A stretch of 23,040 nt of DNA, from assembly GCA_945897545.1 (NCBI GenBank), contig CAMDGJ010000012.1, positions 1 through 23,040 of the forward strand, in the 5' to 3' direction. Within the stretch, counting starts at the first letter, position 1. Every line of letters begins with the position of its first letter. The DNA is from Flavobacterium psychrophilum. Its GTDB lineage: Bacteria; Bacteroidota; Bacteroidia; Flavobacteriales; Flavobacteriaceae. The notes beneath the pieces were generated by a model that had not been told where the DNA came from, made no database searches, and saw nothing but the letters and a program-made list of their open reading frames with translations. Both the position numbers and the translations under genes were made by a program. Positions 6,195 to 14,536 of the stretch are shown here, one piece after another.

Positions 6195-9100
6195 TTAGAA
6201 ATAGGCCCTCAATTCAATACTACCCGTATGAATGGTTTGGCTAGTCTCACTTTTTCTGCCCTGATAATTTAAGTTTATATCTAAAAATTTAGTCAGGTTT
6301 TTTTGTACTAGGAATCGCCAAGTCAAGTTTTGTCCTGTTTGCAATCCTTCTAGCATTTGAAATCCAACTGAGGAAAATTCATTTCCTACATACTTATTTT
6401 GATAAAAAGATATTTCACCGTTCATCGTCAATTTATTCTGACCTGCATAAGTGAATGAAGTTCCAAACCTGTTTTGTAGCAGTGTTTCCAGGTTTCCGAT
6501 TTGATTTTCCTTTTTTTGCAATTCATAAAACAAATCCCAACTAGTGCTCTTCGTAAATAAATAACTGATTTTTGGTGCTAATTGATAGCCTTTGATATTA
6601 AAATTCCTGTCAGGAAAATTTTCTGATACTATAGCTGTATTAATAGTTTTAGCAAACATTCCGAACAACCAACTTTTGCGATACAAATGGTTATATTGTA
6701 GTTGATTAGCACTATTTTTAGCTTCTTGTGAACCAACGGAAAGTAGATTTACAGTCTCATTTAAGATATATGTATAGGTAATGGAATGGTTTTGCTTACC
6801 TCGATTGTAGAATAAACTGTTCCTGAAACTTGAGTTTAATCCAAGTATATTTTCTTCCGATTTGCTAAATGGATTCAAGTCAAAATTATCGCCTTTATTT
6901 TCTATTTTTCTATCGATGAGGTAAGAGGTTTGGTTGTAAAAATAGGAAAGCATTTTTTTGAATCCAGTCGTGTTTTGCCATTGATTGGGATTCAAAATAA
7001 TAGATTGAGAGAACTTATTCTGATGTGTTTTGACATAAATCCGGTTGGGTAAATAAATTCTAATATACTTCGCCTGATCTACAAAAGGGGCGACTTCAAA
7101 TTCTTCTAGTTCCTGAATTCCATTGCTGTTGTAGTCGTTCCAGGTATAAACTCCTTGCCCAACAGGAACTTCAAGGTAGGTGAATTCTTGTTGTGGTATT
7201 GAGCCAGAATTAGTTTCAAATACGGTTGTTGATTGGATTAATTGATTAAAAAAACGGTCGTTGTATATCATTCTCGAATTTAGCGAAGGTTCATTTTTTT
7301 TGGATGCATCCAAAAAATTTAAAACCCTATAGTTTGCAAACAATGATAAATCACTTTTTTTGGTTTGAATTAATTTTGACCTCAAGGCAAAGGTTTGAGA
7401 GTTATTTACACGTTGAATAGTTCCGTTTTGTAAGCTGTCGTTTGTTCTGTTAAAATAACCCAATTCTACAAAAACTTTTGTGCTGTCACCTCTTCCAGCA
7501 AAAAAACCATATTCTAAAAACCTTTGGCTTAAAGCCGAAAATTGGTTGGTCACTTTGTTTCTTTCTTGATTGTCTTCTAATCTTAAACTTGTTCCAACCC
7601 AGTTTTTCTTGAAATTATATTTAACTTGAGATTTGTTTCTCAGAAATTTTGATGTTGAACTTGTAGCATCACTTTTCAGAAAACTTCCCCTGCTTTGAAT
7701 GGTCCAATCCTGCAAATTAAATAAAGCATTCACGATATGACGATTGCCTGAAAAACTATCCGAAAAATCTAATTTTTCATATTGGTAAACCAAATTTCCC
7801 TTTTCTGGTAAAACCAAATTTAATCCAGAAACCAAATAACTTTGATTGCCAATAGTAGTCGTTTCTAGATTCCAATCTCTGTCAAATTCAATATTATACA
7901 AGCGTTCTACGGAGCTGAAAGTTTTAGCTACATACTGATAATTAGCAAACGCATCAACATTCCATTTCTTAGAATACAAGCGTTGTCGGGCATTTATTTT
8001 TGTCGCTAAACCTTGATTATTGGAGTCGTCTATGGATGAAAATAAATTTTTATCGTTGTTGCTCAAACCAATTTCAAAATCAACGGCAGTTTTTTGTGTG
8101 GGTTTGTATTTTCCTAAAAAAGTGGCCGCTTGAATTTTTATCGGCGCAATTAATTGAATTATAGGTTCGTAATTTCCTTGTGGAATTCCGTTTAATTGTT
8201 GAATATATTCATAAATTCTACCTATAGCAGCACTGTTTCTCAGAATGTAATTTCCATTATTGGGTGTAACTTGAGTGAACCGTACATTATATAAAACGTC
8301 CTGAGGATTATTCGAATATTCGAATATTTCAACAGCGTTGACTACTGTTTTTTTATACAAAATTTTATTCTCAGAATAAGTGTCTAAAAATGCCGAAGCT
8401 GCAACCATTAAATTTCTATTGTCGCCAGCATTGGCTAATATTTGAGCTTGATCCGTTGAAAGACTTTGTTGTAAGGGTTGATCCTTCAAATCATTTTCGG
8501 AGTACAAATAACCGCCAAAACTCCATTTTTTGTTTTCGTGAGTTGCGCCAGCATAAGTGACTAGTCGAGTAAAATTTTGATTCGAATATTGATATTCTAT
8601 TGCAATCCTCATTTCGGAAGTAATCGTAAAAAGCGGAGTAAACAGAATTTCGCCAGCATTATAATCAATAGTATAATCGTTGTTTTCTCCTCGTTTCAAT
8701 AGGATTCCATTCACAAAAATTCGCTCAGAGCCCGAAATTACTAACACATACAATTCGCCATTCTGACCTATTAATTTATAAGGGCCTTGGTTACCTTCCT
8801 GACCTATAAAATCACTTCTTGCATATTGTCCTCTAACTATTGCTGCCGACGCAAATATATTCGTTTTGTTTTCTTCTGTTCCAAAGTCAAAATTAGCGGC
8901 TATTCCTTGGGCTTTTTTGTTGAAATTCAGAAATTGGGTTTTACGGTTTTCAAGGAAAACATCTCCGGCTCGAATATTCCATTTGTCGCTAAAAAGCTCC
9001 ATAAAAATATTGTCAAACTGATCTAATTTTTGAGAATATCCTCCATCTTGTAGCGGAATATTACTGTCTTGAAGCGAAGCACGCAAACTCACTTTTTCGG

Positions 9101-9608
9101 ATAGTTTTCCCGTAATTTGTAAATCCAGATTCGAGTTTAAAACCGTATTTTGATTGTTGCCAATGGTGACGCCCCGTGTAATACTTCCTGAAGTATTTAG
9201 TCCTTCAAATGGTGTATTTTTCTTCAGTGGATTAGATTCAATTTGATATAGACTTTCTGATGAGGCTTCGTTAACAACAACTCGGCTAGCATCATAAATA
9301 CTATATTCTTTGGTTATAAGGTCAGGGAATTTTAAGTATTTAATCGTTATGGAATCTGAATATTGAAGATTTTTTTCGCTTAAAAGTAATATCGCTTTTT
9401 CGAAATTTATCTTGTATAAAGTAGAGTCGATAGGTTTGCCATTGGCGTCAAGCAATTTAAAAAAACTCGAATTAATACTGACCTTTTCTAAATGAATGGT
9501 GTCAAAACTGACGGCAATTTTGGCAGTTTTGTATAATGAATTAGTTTCTTGGGCTTCGAGCCAAGAAAAAAATAATAGTACCAAAAAAAGCAGGACTTTT
9601 TTCAACAT
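6195..9608 (-). CDS. Large outer-membrane beta-barrel-type protein, unknown function
   Basis: A 1137-residue protein with an N-terminal signal peptide (MLKKVLLFLVLLFFSWLEAQ). The first ~120 mature residues look like a periplasmic beta domain (DSITIKYLKFPDLITKEYSIYD). A segment beginning SGSITRGVTIGNNQNTVLN then leads to a long run of alternating-polarity strands rich in Tyr, Asn and Phe, ending in IELRAYF. A terminal aromatic residue after such a strand is the usual BAM-recognition end of outer-membrane barrels. At residues 825-836 there is an acidic loop, DYNSNGIQELEE, fitting an EF-hand/dockerin-like calcium site. I recognise the overall pattern as a conserved, uncharacterised Bacteroidota outer-membrane family, but know of no assigned function. 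CAAAAGTA at 9631-9638 (TACTTTTG on the coding strand) could be its -7 element. The following lysine-rich gene lies 74 bases downstream and may be co-transcribed. Confidence 0.8.
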   Translation of the reverse strand: MLKKVLLFLVLLFFSWLEAQETNSLYKTAKIAVSFDTIHLEKVSINSSFFKLLDANGKPIDSTLYKINFEKAILLLSEKNLQYSDSITIKYLKFPDLITKEYSIYDASRVVVNEASSESLYQIESNPLKKNTPFEGLNTSGSITRGVTIGNNQNTVLNSNLDLQITGKLSEKVSLRASLQDSNIPLQDGGYSQKLDQFDNIFMELFSDKWNIRAGDVFLENRKTQFLNFNKKAQGIAANFDFGTEENKTNIFASAAIVRGQYARSDFIGQEGNQGPYKLIGQNGELYVLVISGSERIFVNGILLKRGENNDYTIDYNAGEILFTPLFTITSEMRIAIEYQYSNQNFTRLVTYAGATHENKKWSFGGYLYSENDLKDQPLQQSLSTDQAQILANAGDNRNLMVAASAFLDTYSENKILYKKTVVNAVEIFEYSNNPQDVLYNVRFTQVTPNNGNYILRNSAAIGRIYEYIQQLNGIPQGNYEPIIQLIAPIKIQAATFLGKYKPTQKTAVDFEIGLSNNDKNLFSSIDDSNNQGLATKINARQRLYSKKWNVDAFANYQYVAKTFSSVERLYNIEFDRDWNLETTTIGNQSYLVSGLNLVLPEKGNLVYQYEKLDFSDSFSGNRHIVNALFNLQDWTIQSRGSFLKSDATSSTSKFLRNKSQVKYNFKKNWVGTSLRLEDNQERNKVTNQFSALSQRFLEYGFFAGRGDSTKVFVELGYFNRTNDSLQNGTIQRVNNSQTFALRSKLIQTKKSDLSLFANYRVLNFLDASKKNEPSLNSRMIYNDRFFNQLIQSTTVFETNSGSIPQQEFTYLEVPVGQGVYTWNDYNSNGIQELEEFEVAPFVDQAKYIRIYLPNRIYVKTHQNKFSQSIILNPNQWQNTTGFKKMLSYFYNQTSYLIDRKIENKGDNFDLNPFSKSEENILGLNSSFRNSLFYNRGKQNHSITYTYILNETVNLLSVGSQEAKNSANQLQYNHLYRKSWLFGMFAKTINTAIVSENFPDRNFNIKGYQLAPKISYLFTKSTSWDLFYELQKKENQIGNLETLLQNRFGTSFTYAGQNKLTMNGEISFYQNKYVGNEFSSVGFQMLEGLQTGQNLTWRFLVQKNLTKFLDINLNYQGRKSETSQTIHTGSIELRAYF

Positions 9609-9694
9609 AAAGAGTATAACGTCTATACGTCAAAAGTAGTGTATTCTAGAAAATAATTGAGGATAGTCGAAACTTTACAAATACAATTTCTAAA

Positions 9695-10951
9695 TCAATT
9701 TTCCTTCGTCACAATCTGCATTGTTTCGCGACTTACTTGTTTTAAAATAACGGTTTTATTTTCTTCAACTAGTTGTGCTGCTTTTTCGTCGAAATGGCGA
9801 ATGGTGTACAAAGTGACATTTTCTGTAAAATCAACTTTGAATTTTTTGGACAAAATCGCGTTCAAATCCTTGAAGTTGTCAAATTTGTCTTCTACACAAA
9901 CCGAAAAGCTAATGGCAGAATTCTGGATTAAGTTTACTTTTAGTTTAAATCGGTGAAACAAAGCAAAAATTTCGCTGATGTTTTCTTCCATTATAAAAGA
10001 GAAATCTATAGACGAAAGCGAAATTAACAATTGATTTCTTTTTACAATATAACAAGGCAAATAGGGTTCAAGGTCAGCACCTTTAGCTACACTTGTTCCG
10101 GGCAACAATGGATTTATAAATGATTTTACATACAAGGGAATTTCCTTTTTTTGTAGGGGTTGTAACGTTTTTGGGTGAATAACTGTCGCGCCATAAAATG
10201 CTAATTCGATGGCTTCGCGATAAGAAATTTGGTTCAACAAACTAGCGTTTTCGAAGTAACGGGGATCGGCATTCATCACTCCGGGAACATCTTTCCAGAT
10301 GGTAACACTTTCGGCATTCAAGCAATACGCAAAAATTGCAGCCGTATAATCAGAACCTTCGCGGCCGAGTGTCGTGGTAAAATTATTTTCGTCTGAACCT
10401 AGAAATCCTTGGGTAATGTTTACTATTTTTCGTTTTACGTTTTTGGCTATGTTTTTCTGCGTCAACTCCCAGTCTACTTCTGCGTCTCTATAATTTGAAT
10501 CGGTTTTTATGAAATTTCTAACATCAAGCCATTGCGTTTTGATGCCCATAAAGCTCACAAAATGACTCAAAATGGTTGTCGAAATCAACTCACCATAACT
10601 CACGATTTGGTCGTAAACAAAATTATAATTTGGCGATTTGTTATGGTTTAAAAAATATTCTAAATCAGAAAACTGCACGTTTACAGCTGCAAAAACGAGG
10701 TTCTTATCGTCTTCAAATAAATCCAACAGGATTTCATTGTGGTATTTTTTTACTTCTTGAACAGATGATTGTAATTCTGGTGATTTGTCAAAATAATTTT
10801 TTAGTACTACTTCAAGAGCGTTTGTAGTTTTCCCCATTGCTGAAACTACTAATAATACATCTTCGTAACCGGCTGTTTGCAAAACGCTGTACACGTTTTT
10901 AATTCCTGCGGCATCTTTCACAGAAGCGCCACCAAATTTGAATACTCTCAT
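9695..10951 (-). CDS. Monofunctional aspartate kinase
   Basis: A 418-residue aspartokinase, which phosphorylates aspartate in the first step toward lysine, diaminopimelate, threonine and methionine. The N-terminal amino-acid-kinase fold has KFGGAS (5-10), VVSAMGKTTN (35-44), the active-site/ATP region TLGREGSDYTA (194-204), WKDVPGVMNADPR (219-231) and ATVIHPKTL (255-263). Residues from about 300 to the end are compatible with two ACT-like regulatory domains, though the sequence there is divergent (LISLSSIDFSFIMEENIS). No homoserine dehydrogenase domain is fused. The length is close to that of other monofunctional enzymes. It has no pathway neighbours here, so which amino acid inhibits it cannot be judged. 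An unusual repeat-hairpin lies directly before its ATG and may affect translation. Confidence 0.93.
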   Translation of the reverse strand: MRVFKFGGASVKDAAGIKNVYSVLQTAGYEDVLLVVSAMGKTTNALEVVLKNYFDKSPELQSSVQEVKKYHNEILLDLFEDDKNLVFAAVNVQFSDLEYFLNHNKSPNYNFVYDQIVSYGELISTTILSHFVSFMGIKTQWLDVRNFIKTDSNYRDAEVDWELTQKNIAKNVKRKIVNITQGFLGSDENNFTTTLGREGSDYTAAIFAYCLNAESVTIWKDVPGVMNADPRYFENASLLNQISYREAIELAFYGATVIHPKTLQPLQKKEIPLYVKSFINPLLPGTSVAKGADLEPYLPCYIVKRNQLLISLSSIDFSFIMEENISEIFALFHRFKLKVNLIQNSAISFSVCVEDKFDNFKDLNAILSKKFKVDFTENVTLYTIRHFDEKAAQLVEENKTVILKQVSRETMQIVTKEN

Positions 10952-10959
10952 TTTAAAGT

Positions 10960-11004
10960 CAGATTTCAGATTTCAGATTTCAGATTTATACCTGAAAGCT
11001 GAAA
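10960..11004 (-). repeat. Four 7-bp tandem repeats and a 13-bp hairpin in the aspartate kinase leader
   Basis: Four perfect copies of CAGATTT (AAATCTG on the coding strand) span 10960-10987 and end 8 bases before the start codon. Bases 10971-10983 (TTTCAGATTTCAG) pair with 10992-11004 (CTGAAAGCTGAAA) at 12 of 13 positions around an 8-base loop. Because the tandem units all contain the same pairing sequence, the upstream arm could pair with alternative copies. Nearby bases to 11087 are AT-rich with no gene. Confidence 0.75.
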
Positions 11005-11087
11005 GCGATTTATTTATGTGTTTATTGTTTCTTTTTTTTGTAATTATTCTTTGAGTGTGACCATCTATTTTTTTTCCAGTTTCTTCT

Positions 11088-11131
11088 CCCTCTCCTTTGT
11101 AAAGTTCCGATAGTTATCGGAAGGAGCGAGG
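11088..11131. repeat. Imperfect palindromic element with CCGATAGTTATCGG core
   Basis: A perfect 8-bp inverted repeat, TTCCGATA/TATCGGAA around GT, lies at 11105-11122. Flanking complementarity (CCTC with GAGG, TCCTT with AAGGA) extends the palindrome to about 11088-11131. It sits immediately after the acetyltransferase stop codon and may act as its terminator or be an interspersed repeat. A variant of the core recurs at 22987-23002. Confidence 0.6.
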
Positions 11132-11134
11132 ATT

Positions 11135-11653
11135 TTACTTTAATCTATTGTCAACAAAATAGTTTATTCCTTCTTCGTCCATTTGTGTCACGGACCAATC
11201 TTTTAGTACTTTAGCACCAGATTTTTCATAAAAATCAATTGCTGATGTGTTCCAGTCAAGAACGTGCCAGTCAATTCTCCGAACTTTATCTTTTTTTCCT
11301 TGTTTAATAACTTCAGAATATAAAGCATACCCCAATCCTGTTCCTCGCATTTTTTCTTTAACGACTAAATCTTCTAGATGAATTATTTTCCCCTTCCAAG
11401 TGGAATAACGGTAATAATACAAAGCAATTCCAACAATTTGCTTCGCCTGTTCGTCCCGCTTTTGGGCGGGACTCGGGTCCGACTCTACTTCGGCAACAAA
11501 AACGTGAAATAATGGCATTGGTCCAAAACCATCGCGAATTAAATCTTCTACTGTTACTAAAACCGCATCCGGCTCTTTCTCAAAATCAGCTAATTCCTTA
11601 ATAAGTCCTAAAACCGCTTCCATATCTTCTGGCCTACCTTTTCTGATATTCAT
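11135..11653 (-). CDS. SSAT-like GNAT family N-acetyltransferase
   Basis: A 172-residue acetyltransferase from the ATG giving MNIRKGRPEDMEAVLGLIKEL. A longer reading start at 11698 only adds a low-complexity leader. The fold elements are in the order of spermidine/spermine acetyltransferase-like GNATs: IRKGRPEDMEAVLGLIKELADFE, then DLIRDGFG, FHVFVAEV, IVGIALYYYRYSTWKGK, LEDLVVKEKMRGTGLG (acetyl-CoA pyrophosphate loop, RGTGLG at 103-108) and DWNTSAIDFYEKSGAK. These patterns match human SAT1/SAT2 well, but the bacterial substrate could be another amine or amino acid. Residues 57-71 (ESDPSPAQKRDEQAK) are encoded by a GC-rich palindromic element inserted in the loop between FVAEV and IVGIAL. The enzyme is probably still folded, because SAT1 also has a longer loop at this place. 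It is transcribed divergently from fbp over a 164-base gap. Confidence 0.88.
   Translation of the reverse strand: MNIRKGRPEDMEAVLGLIKELADFEKEPDAVLVTVEDLIRDGFGPMPLFHVFVAEVESDPSPAQKRDEQAKQIVGIALYYYRYSTWKGKIIHLEDLVVKEKMRGTGLGYALYSEVIKQGKKDKVRRIDWHVLDWNTSAIDFYEKSGAKVLKDWSVTQMDEEGINYFVDNRLK
11441..11485. repeat. In-frame palindromic insertion element inside the acetyltransferase gene
   Basis: Within an AT-rich gene this 45-base stretch is markedly GC-rich and contains a perfect 7-bp hairpin, GTCCCGC (11453-11459) with GCGGGAC (11466-11472). Its flanks TTGCTTCGCCTGTTCG and CTCGGGTC also occur, in the same order, in the intergenic repeat at 16963-17047, where a short CTTACG replaces the hairpin. 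It therefore looks like a member of an interspersed intergenic repeat family that has landed in coding sequence while keeping the frame open. Confidence 0.7.
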
Positions 11654-11817
11654 AATTTCTATTTTAATAAATTTTGGTATAAAAATAGATTTATACACAA
11701 AAATTTAATCAATTATAAAGCAAATATACAATTCTGATAATCGAACTAAATAAAATTATATCATTTTCACAAAAAAGACGATATTTGTGACTTCAAACCA
11801 ACTACAACGATTTCGAA

Positions 11818-12837
11818 ATGGAAGAACGCAATAAGACATTAGGAGAATTTATTATCGAAAACCAAAATGCCTTTCAATATTCGTCAGGTGAATTATCAAG
11901 AATCATCAATTCGATTCGATTAGCCGCCAAGGTGGTTAATTATGAAGTAAATAAAGCGGGTTTAGTTGATATTATTGGCGCTGCAGGCAATGAGAATGTT
12001 CAAGGCGAAGAGCAACAGAAACTCGATGTTTATGCCAATGAAGTTTTTATTCAAACCCTGATAAATCGTGAAATTGTTTGCGGAATTGCTTCTGAAGAAA
12101 ATGATGATTTTATTACAGTCGAGGGAAGTGATAATTGCCACAACAATAAATATGTCGTTTTGATGGATCCCCTAGATGGATCGTCAAATATAGATGTAAA
12201 CGTATCTGTTGGAACCATATTTTCAGTTTTTAGGCGAATAACACCGATAGGAACTCCAGTAACGATTGAAGATTTCTTGCAACCTGGAATCAATCAAGTT
12301 GCCGCTGGTTATGTAATTTATGGTACATCGACGATGTTAGTATATACAACAGGACACGGTGTTAACGGGTTTACCTTGAATCCAGCTATTGGCACATTTT
12401 ACCTTTCGCATCCCAATATGCAATTTCCGAAAGATGGAAATATTTATTCCATTAACGAAGGGAATTATGTTCATTTTCCTCAAGGTGTAAAGGATTATAT
12501 TAAATATTGCCAGCTTGAAGAGGAGGAAAGGCCTTATACTTCTCGTTATATTGGAAGTTTAGTTTCGGATATTCACAGGAATATGATAAAAGGGGGGATT
12601 TATTTGTATCCTACTAGTACAAAAGCACCAAAAGGGAAATTGCGATTGCTTTATGAATGTAATCCAATGGCTTTTATTGTAGAACAAGCCGGAGGAAAAG
12701 CATCGGACGGTTTTTCAAGAATAATGGAAATTCAACCCACAGAATTACACGAAAGAGCGCCGTTCTTTTGCGGTAGCCAAAATATGGTTGAAAAAGCAGA
12801 AGATTTTATGCGATTAGCTAAATTAAGCAAATACTAA
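11818..12837 (+). CDS. fbp: Class I fructose-1,6-bisphosphatase
   Basis: A 339-residue enzyme that hydrolyses fructose 1,6-bisphosphate to fructose 6-phosphate in gluconeogenesis, in the cytoplasm. The metal- and substrate-binding motifs are intact: the acidic pair in ASEEND (E93/E94), [19 protein letters not shown] (D117, D120 and the GSS phosphate loop), [13 protein letters not shown], and the class I signature [19 protein letters not shown] with the metal ligand E280. The length matches bacterial FBPase I. The ATG at 11818 gives [12 protein letters not shown], the usual family start. A -7-like GATATTTG at 11780-11787 lies upstream without a clear -33 box. The allosteric site cannot be judged by eye. 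It is convergent with the TerB-like gene, with a shared terminator between. Confidence 0.96.
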   Translation: MEERNKTLGEFIIENQNAFQYSSGELSRIINSIRLAAKVVNYEVNKAGLVDIIGAAGNENVQGEEQQKLDVYANEVFIQTLINREIVCGIASEENDDFITVEGSDNCHNNKYVVLMDPLDGSSNIDVNVSVGTIFSVFRRITPIGTPVTIEDFLQPGINQVAAGYVIYGTSTMLVYTTGHGVNGFTLNPAIGTFYLSHPNMQFPKDGNIYSINEGNYVHFPQGVKDYIKYCQLEEEERPYTSRYIGSLVSDIHRNMIKGGIYLYPTSTKAPKGKLRLLYECNPMAFIVEQAGGKASDGFSRIMEIQPTELHERAPFFCGSQNMVEKAEDFMRLAKLSKY

Positions 12838-12854
12838 AACGGAATCACGAAAAG

Positions 12855-12879
12855 AAAGCTCCTACTAAGGAGTTTTTTT
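12855..12879. terminator. Terminator of fbp, possibly bidirectional
   Basis: AAAGCTCCT and AGGAGTTTT form a stem (one G-T pair) around ACTA, followed by a T run, 15 bases after the fbp stop. It lies 3 bases from the end of the convergent TerB-like gene. The opposite strand also shows a T-rich tail, so it could serve both genes. Confidence 0.75.
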
Positions 12880-12881
12880 AT

Positions 12882-13310
12882 CTATTCATATTTTTGCATC
12901 TCAGAAGTAAAAGCCTCTAAATCTGCTTTTTTATCGATTATAGTAAGCGCTTTATTTACAATGTAATCTACATTACTTGTTGTAAATCCTAATCCTATGG
13001 CAAATTTTCTCAACAAAGATTCTTGTTTGTCGCCCAAATGGTGATCGTGGCGAACTACTCTAGCAATATTATACAAACTCTCCAATCTTTCTTCGTGTAG
13101 ATAGGGCGGATTAAGCTCATATTTCAATGGGTTGTCTAGAATTTCCTTATATTCTTCATCCGATATTTCTAGTTTAACGGCGAGCTTATCCATAAACTTT
13201 TTTTCATCTGGATCAAATTTTCCGTCAGCAAACAGTACACGAACAACGGCTGAAAAGCGACCTTTCATTCTTCTTTTAAACTCATTATCAAATAATTCTG
13301 CTATTGACAT
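12882..13310 (-). CDS. TerB-like helical protein
   Basis: A 142-residue, signal-less, mostly helical protein. Residues 17-60 fit the TerB/TerB-like pattern: VVRVLFADGKFDPDEKKFMDKLA with an acidic loop (D29, D33, D35, E36) expected to bind a metal ion, followed by DEEYKEILDNP. A second acidic/histidine loop, VRHDHHLGDKQESLL (86-100), mirrors it, as in the duplicated TerB fold. TerB domains are linked to tellurite resistance in some bacteria, but stand-alone members next to housekeeping genes usually have no demonstrated role, and no other ter gene is present here. Its convergent position beside fbp is probably not functional. The region upstream to 13503 is AT-rich and holds no other gene. Confidence 0.75.
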   Translation of the reverse strand: MSIAELFDNEFKRRMKGRFSAVVRVLFADGKFDPDEKKFMDKLAVKLEISDEEYKEILDNPLKYELNPPYLHEERLESLYNIARVVRHDHHLGDKQESLLRKFAIGLGFTTSNVDYIVNKALTIIDKKADLEAFTSEMQKYE

Positions 13311-13503
13311 ATTTTTGATTTTTAAATGGTCTTATAAAGTTAATAAAAATTCTATTTTAGCGGCTGTAAAAAGGCAATAATTTTTTCATTTTTCATTCGT
13401 TTTAATAAAATAATGGAGACAAGAAACGGATTTAAGGCTGTCGTTTCAAACTATTTTCAAAATAAATTGTAATTTTGACAACCCCTAATATTTAAAACTA
13501 TTT

Positions 13504-14100
13504 ATGATATCAGAACTTTGGATTTATTTCGAAAAAGGCTTGAGGCATATTCTTAACCTGTCAGCCTATGATCACATCTTGTTTTTAATTGCATTAACTG
13601 TTCCTTATGCCTTTAAGGATTGGAGAAGATTGTTGCTTTTGATTAGCATTTTTACAGTTGGTCATACTTTATCATTGATGTCGACGGTTTTCGGCGTGGT
13701 TTTTATTAAAGTCAATTTGGTTGAATTTTTAATTCCGATAACTATTCTAATCATAGCTTTTTTCAATCTTTTTACTGCTGGAAAATCTTCAAAACAAGAT
13801 AGAATCAGCATTATTGGTTTTGTTACTTTGTTTTTTGGGATTATCCATGGACTGAGTTTTGCAGGATATTTAAAGACTATAGTTGGAGGTTCGCCACAGT
13901 CAAAATTATTGCCCTTGTTAGAGTATTCTCTTGGAATTGAAACGGCACAAATAATTGTTATTTTTATAGTGTTGATTCTTTCGTATATTGTACAGACTTT
14001 CTTCCGATTTTCAAAAAGAGATTGGACATTAGTAATGTCGGCATTTGTAATTGGAGTTGTTTTGCCAATGATCCTCTCAAGCAATATTTGGAATAGATAA
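13504..14100 (+). CDS. HupE/UreJ-like membrane protein
   Basis: A 198-residue polytopic membrane protein with about six hydrophobic helices. Conserved polar residues inside or at the ends of helices are typical of the HupE/UreJ superfamily: LRHILNLSAYDHILFL (H15, D23, H24), FTVGHTLSL (H54), GIIHGLSFAGYL (H115) and GIETAQI (E146). Family members are proposed nickel/cobalt permeases linked to hydrogenase or urease, but no hydrogenase, urease or nickel gene is present here, so the substrate is open. The next gene begins 7 bases after its stop, suggesting an operon of three genes. A TAATTTTG at 13470-13477 upstream resembles a -7 element, without an evident -33 box. Confidence 0.82.
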   Translation: MISELWIYFEKGLRHILNLSAYDHILFLIALTVPYAFKDWRRLLLLISIFTVGHTLSLMSTVFGVVFIKVNLVEFLIPITILIIAFFNLFTAGKSSKQDRISIIGFVTLFFGIIHGLSFAGYLKTIVGGSPQSKLLPLLEYSLGIETAQIIVIFIVLILSYIVQTFFRFSKRDWTLVMSAFVIGVVLPMILSSNIWNR

Positions 14101-14107
14101 ATATAAA

Positions 14108-14536
14108 ATGGAAAAGGAAAAATTAAATAAATACGACAAAGCTTATCTGCGAATCGCCAAAGAATGGAGCCTTTTATCTTATTGCAAACGCAAGCAAGTG
14201 GGTGCGATAATCGTTCGTGATAAAATGATTATTTCTGATGGTTATAATGGAACGCCTTCTGGTTTTGAAAATTGCTGCGAAGACAAGGAAGGTTTGACTA
14301 ATTGGTATGTGCTTCACGCAGAAGCAAACGCCATTTTAAAAGTAGCAAAATCTACGCAGACTTGCGAAGGAGCGACGCTTTACATCACACTTTCGCCTTG
14401 TAAAGAATGCAGTAAATTAATTCATCAATCAGGGATAAAAAGAGTAGTTTATCAACTAGGATATAAAGATACTTCAGGAATTGATTTTCTCGTAAAAGCT
14501 GGAGTAACAGTGGAACAAATTGAAGTTTTAGGATAA
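14108..14536 (+). CDS. dCMP deaminase (deoxycytidylate deaminase family)
   Basis: A 142-residue zinc enzyme of the cytidine/deoxycytidylate deaminase family, converting dCMP to dUMP and so feeding dTMP synthesis. The zinc and catalytic residues are seen: H70-A-E72 in VLHAEANAIL, and C98-x-x-C101 in LSPCKECSKL. The N-terminal SLLSYCKRKQVGAIIVRDKMIISDGYNGTP stretch is typical of dCMP deaminases and ComEB proteins, as is the CC pair in ENCCED, which can supply a further metal or structural site. The length is normal. It is flanked by the HupE-like gene (7 bases upstream) and the S41 peptidase, whose ATG follows its stop codon with no gap, so translation is probably coupled. Confidence 0.93.
   Translation: MEKEKLNKYDKAYLRIAKEWSLLSYCKRKQVGAIIVRDKMIISDGYNGTPSGFENCCEDKEGLTNWYVLHAEANAILKVAKSTQTCEGATLYITLSPCKECSKLIHQSGIKRVVYQLGYKDTSGIDFLVKAGVTVEQIEVLG

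Noticed and set aside
10960..10987. Short tandem repeats considered as a CRISPR remnant.
   Set aside because: The units are 7 bases without spacers, and no cas gene is near.
12882..13310. The TerB-like gene read as a tellurite-resistance determinant.
   Set aside because: No terA, terC, terD or terZ is present and stand-alone TerB folds have varied or unknown roles.
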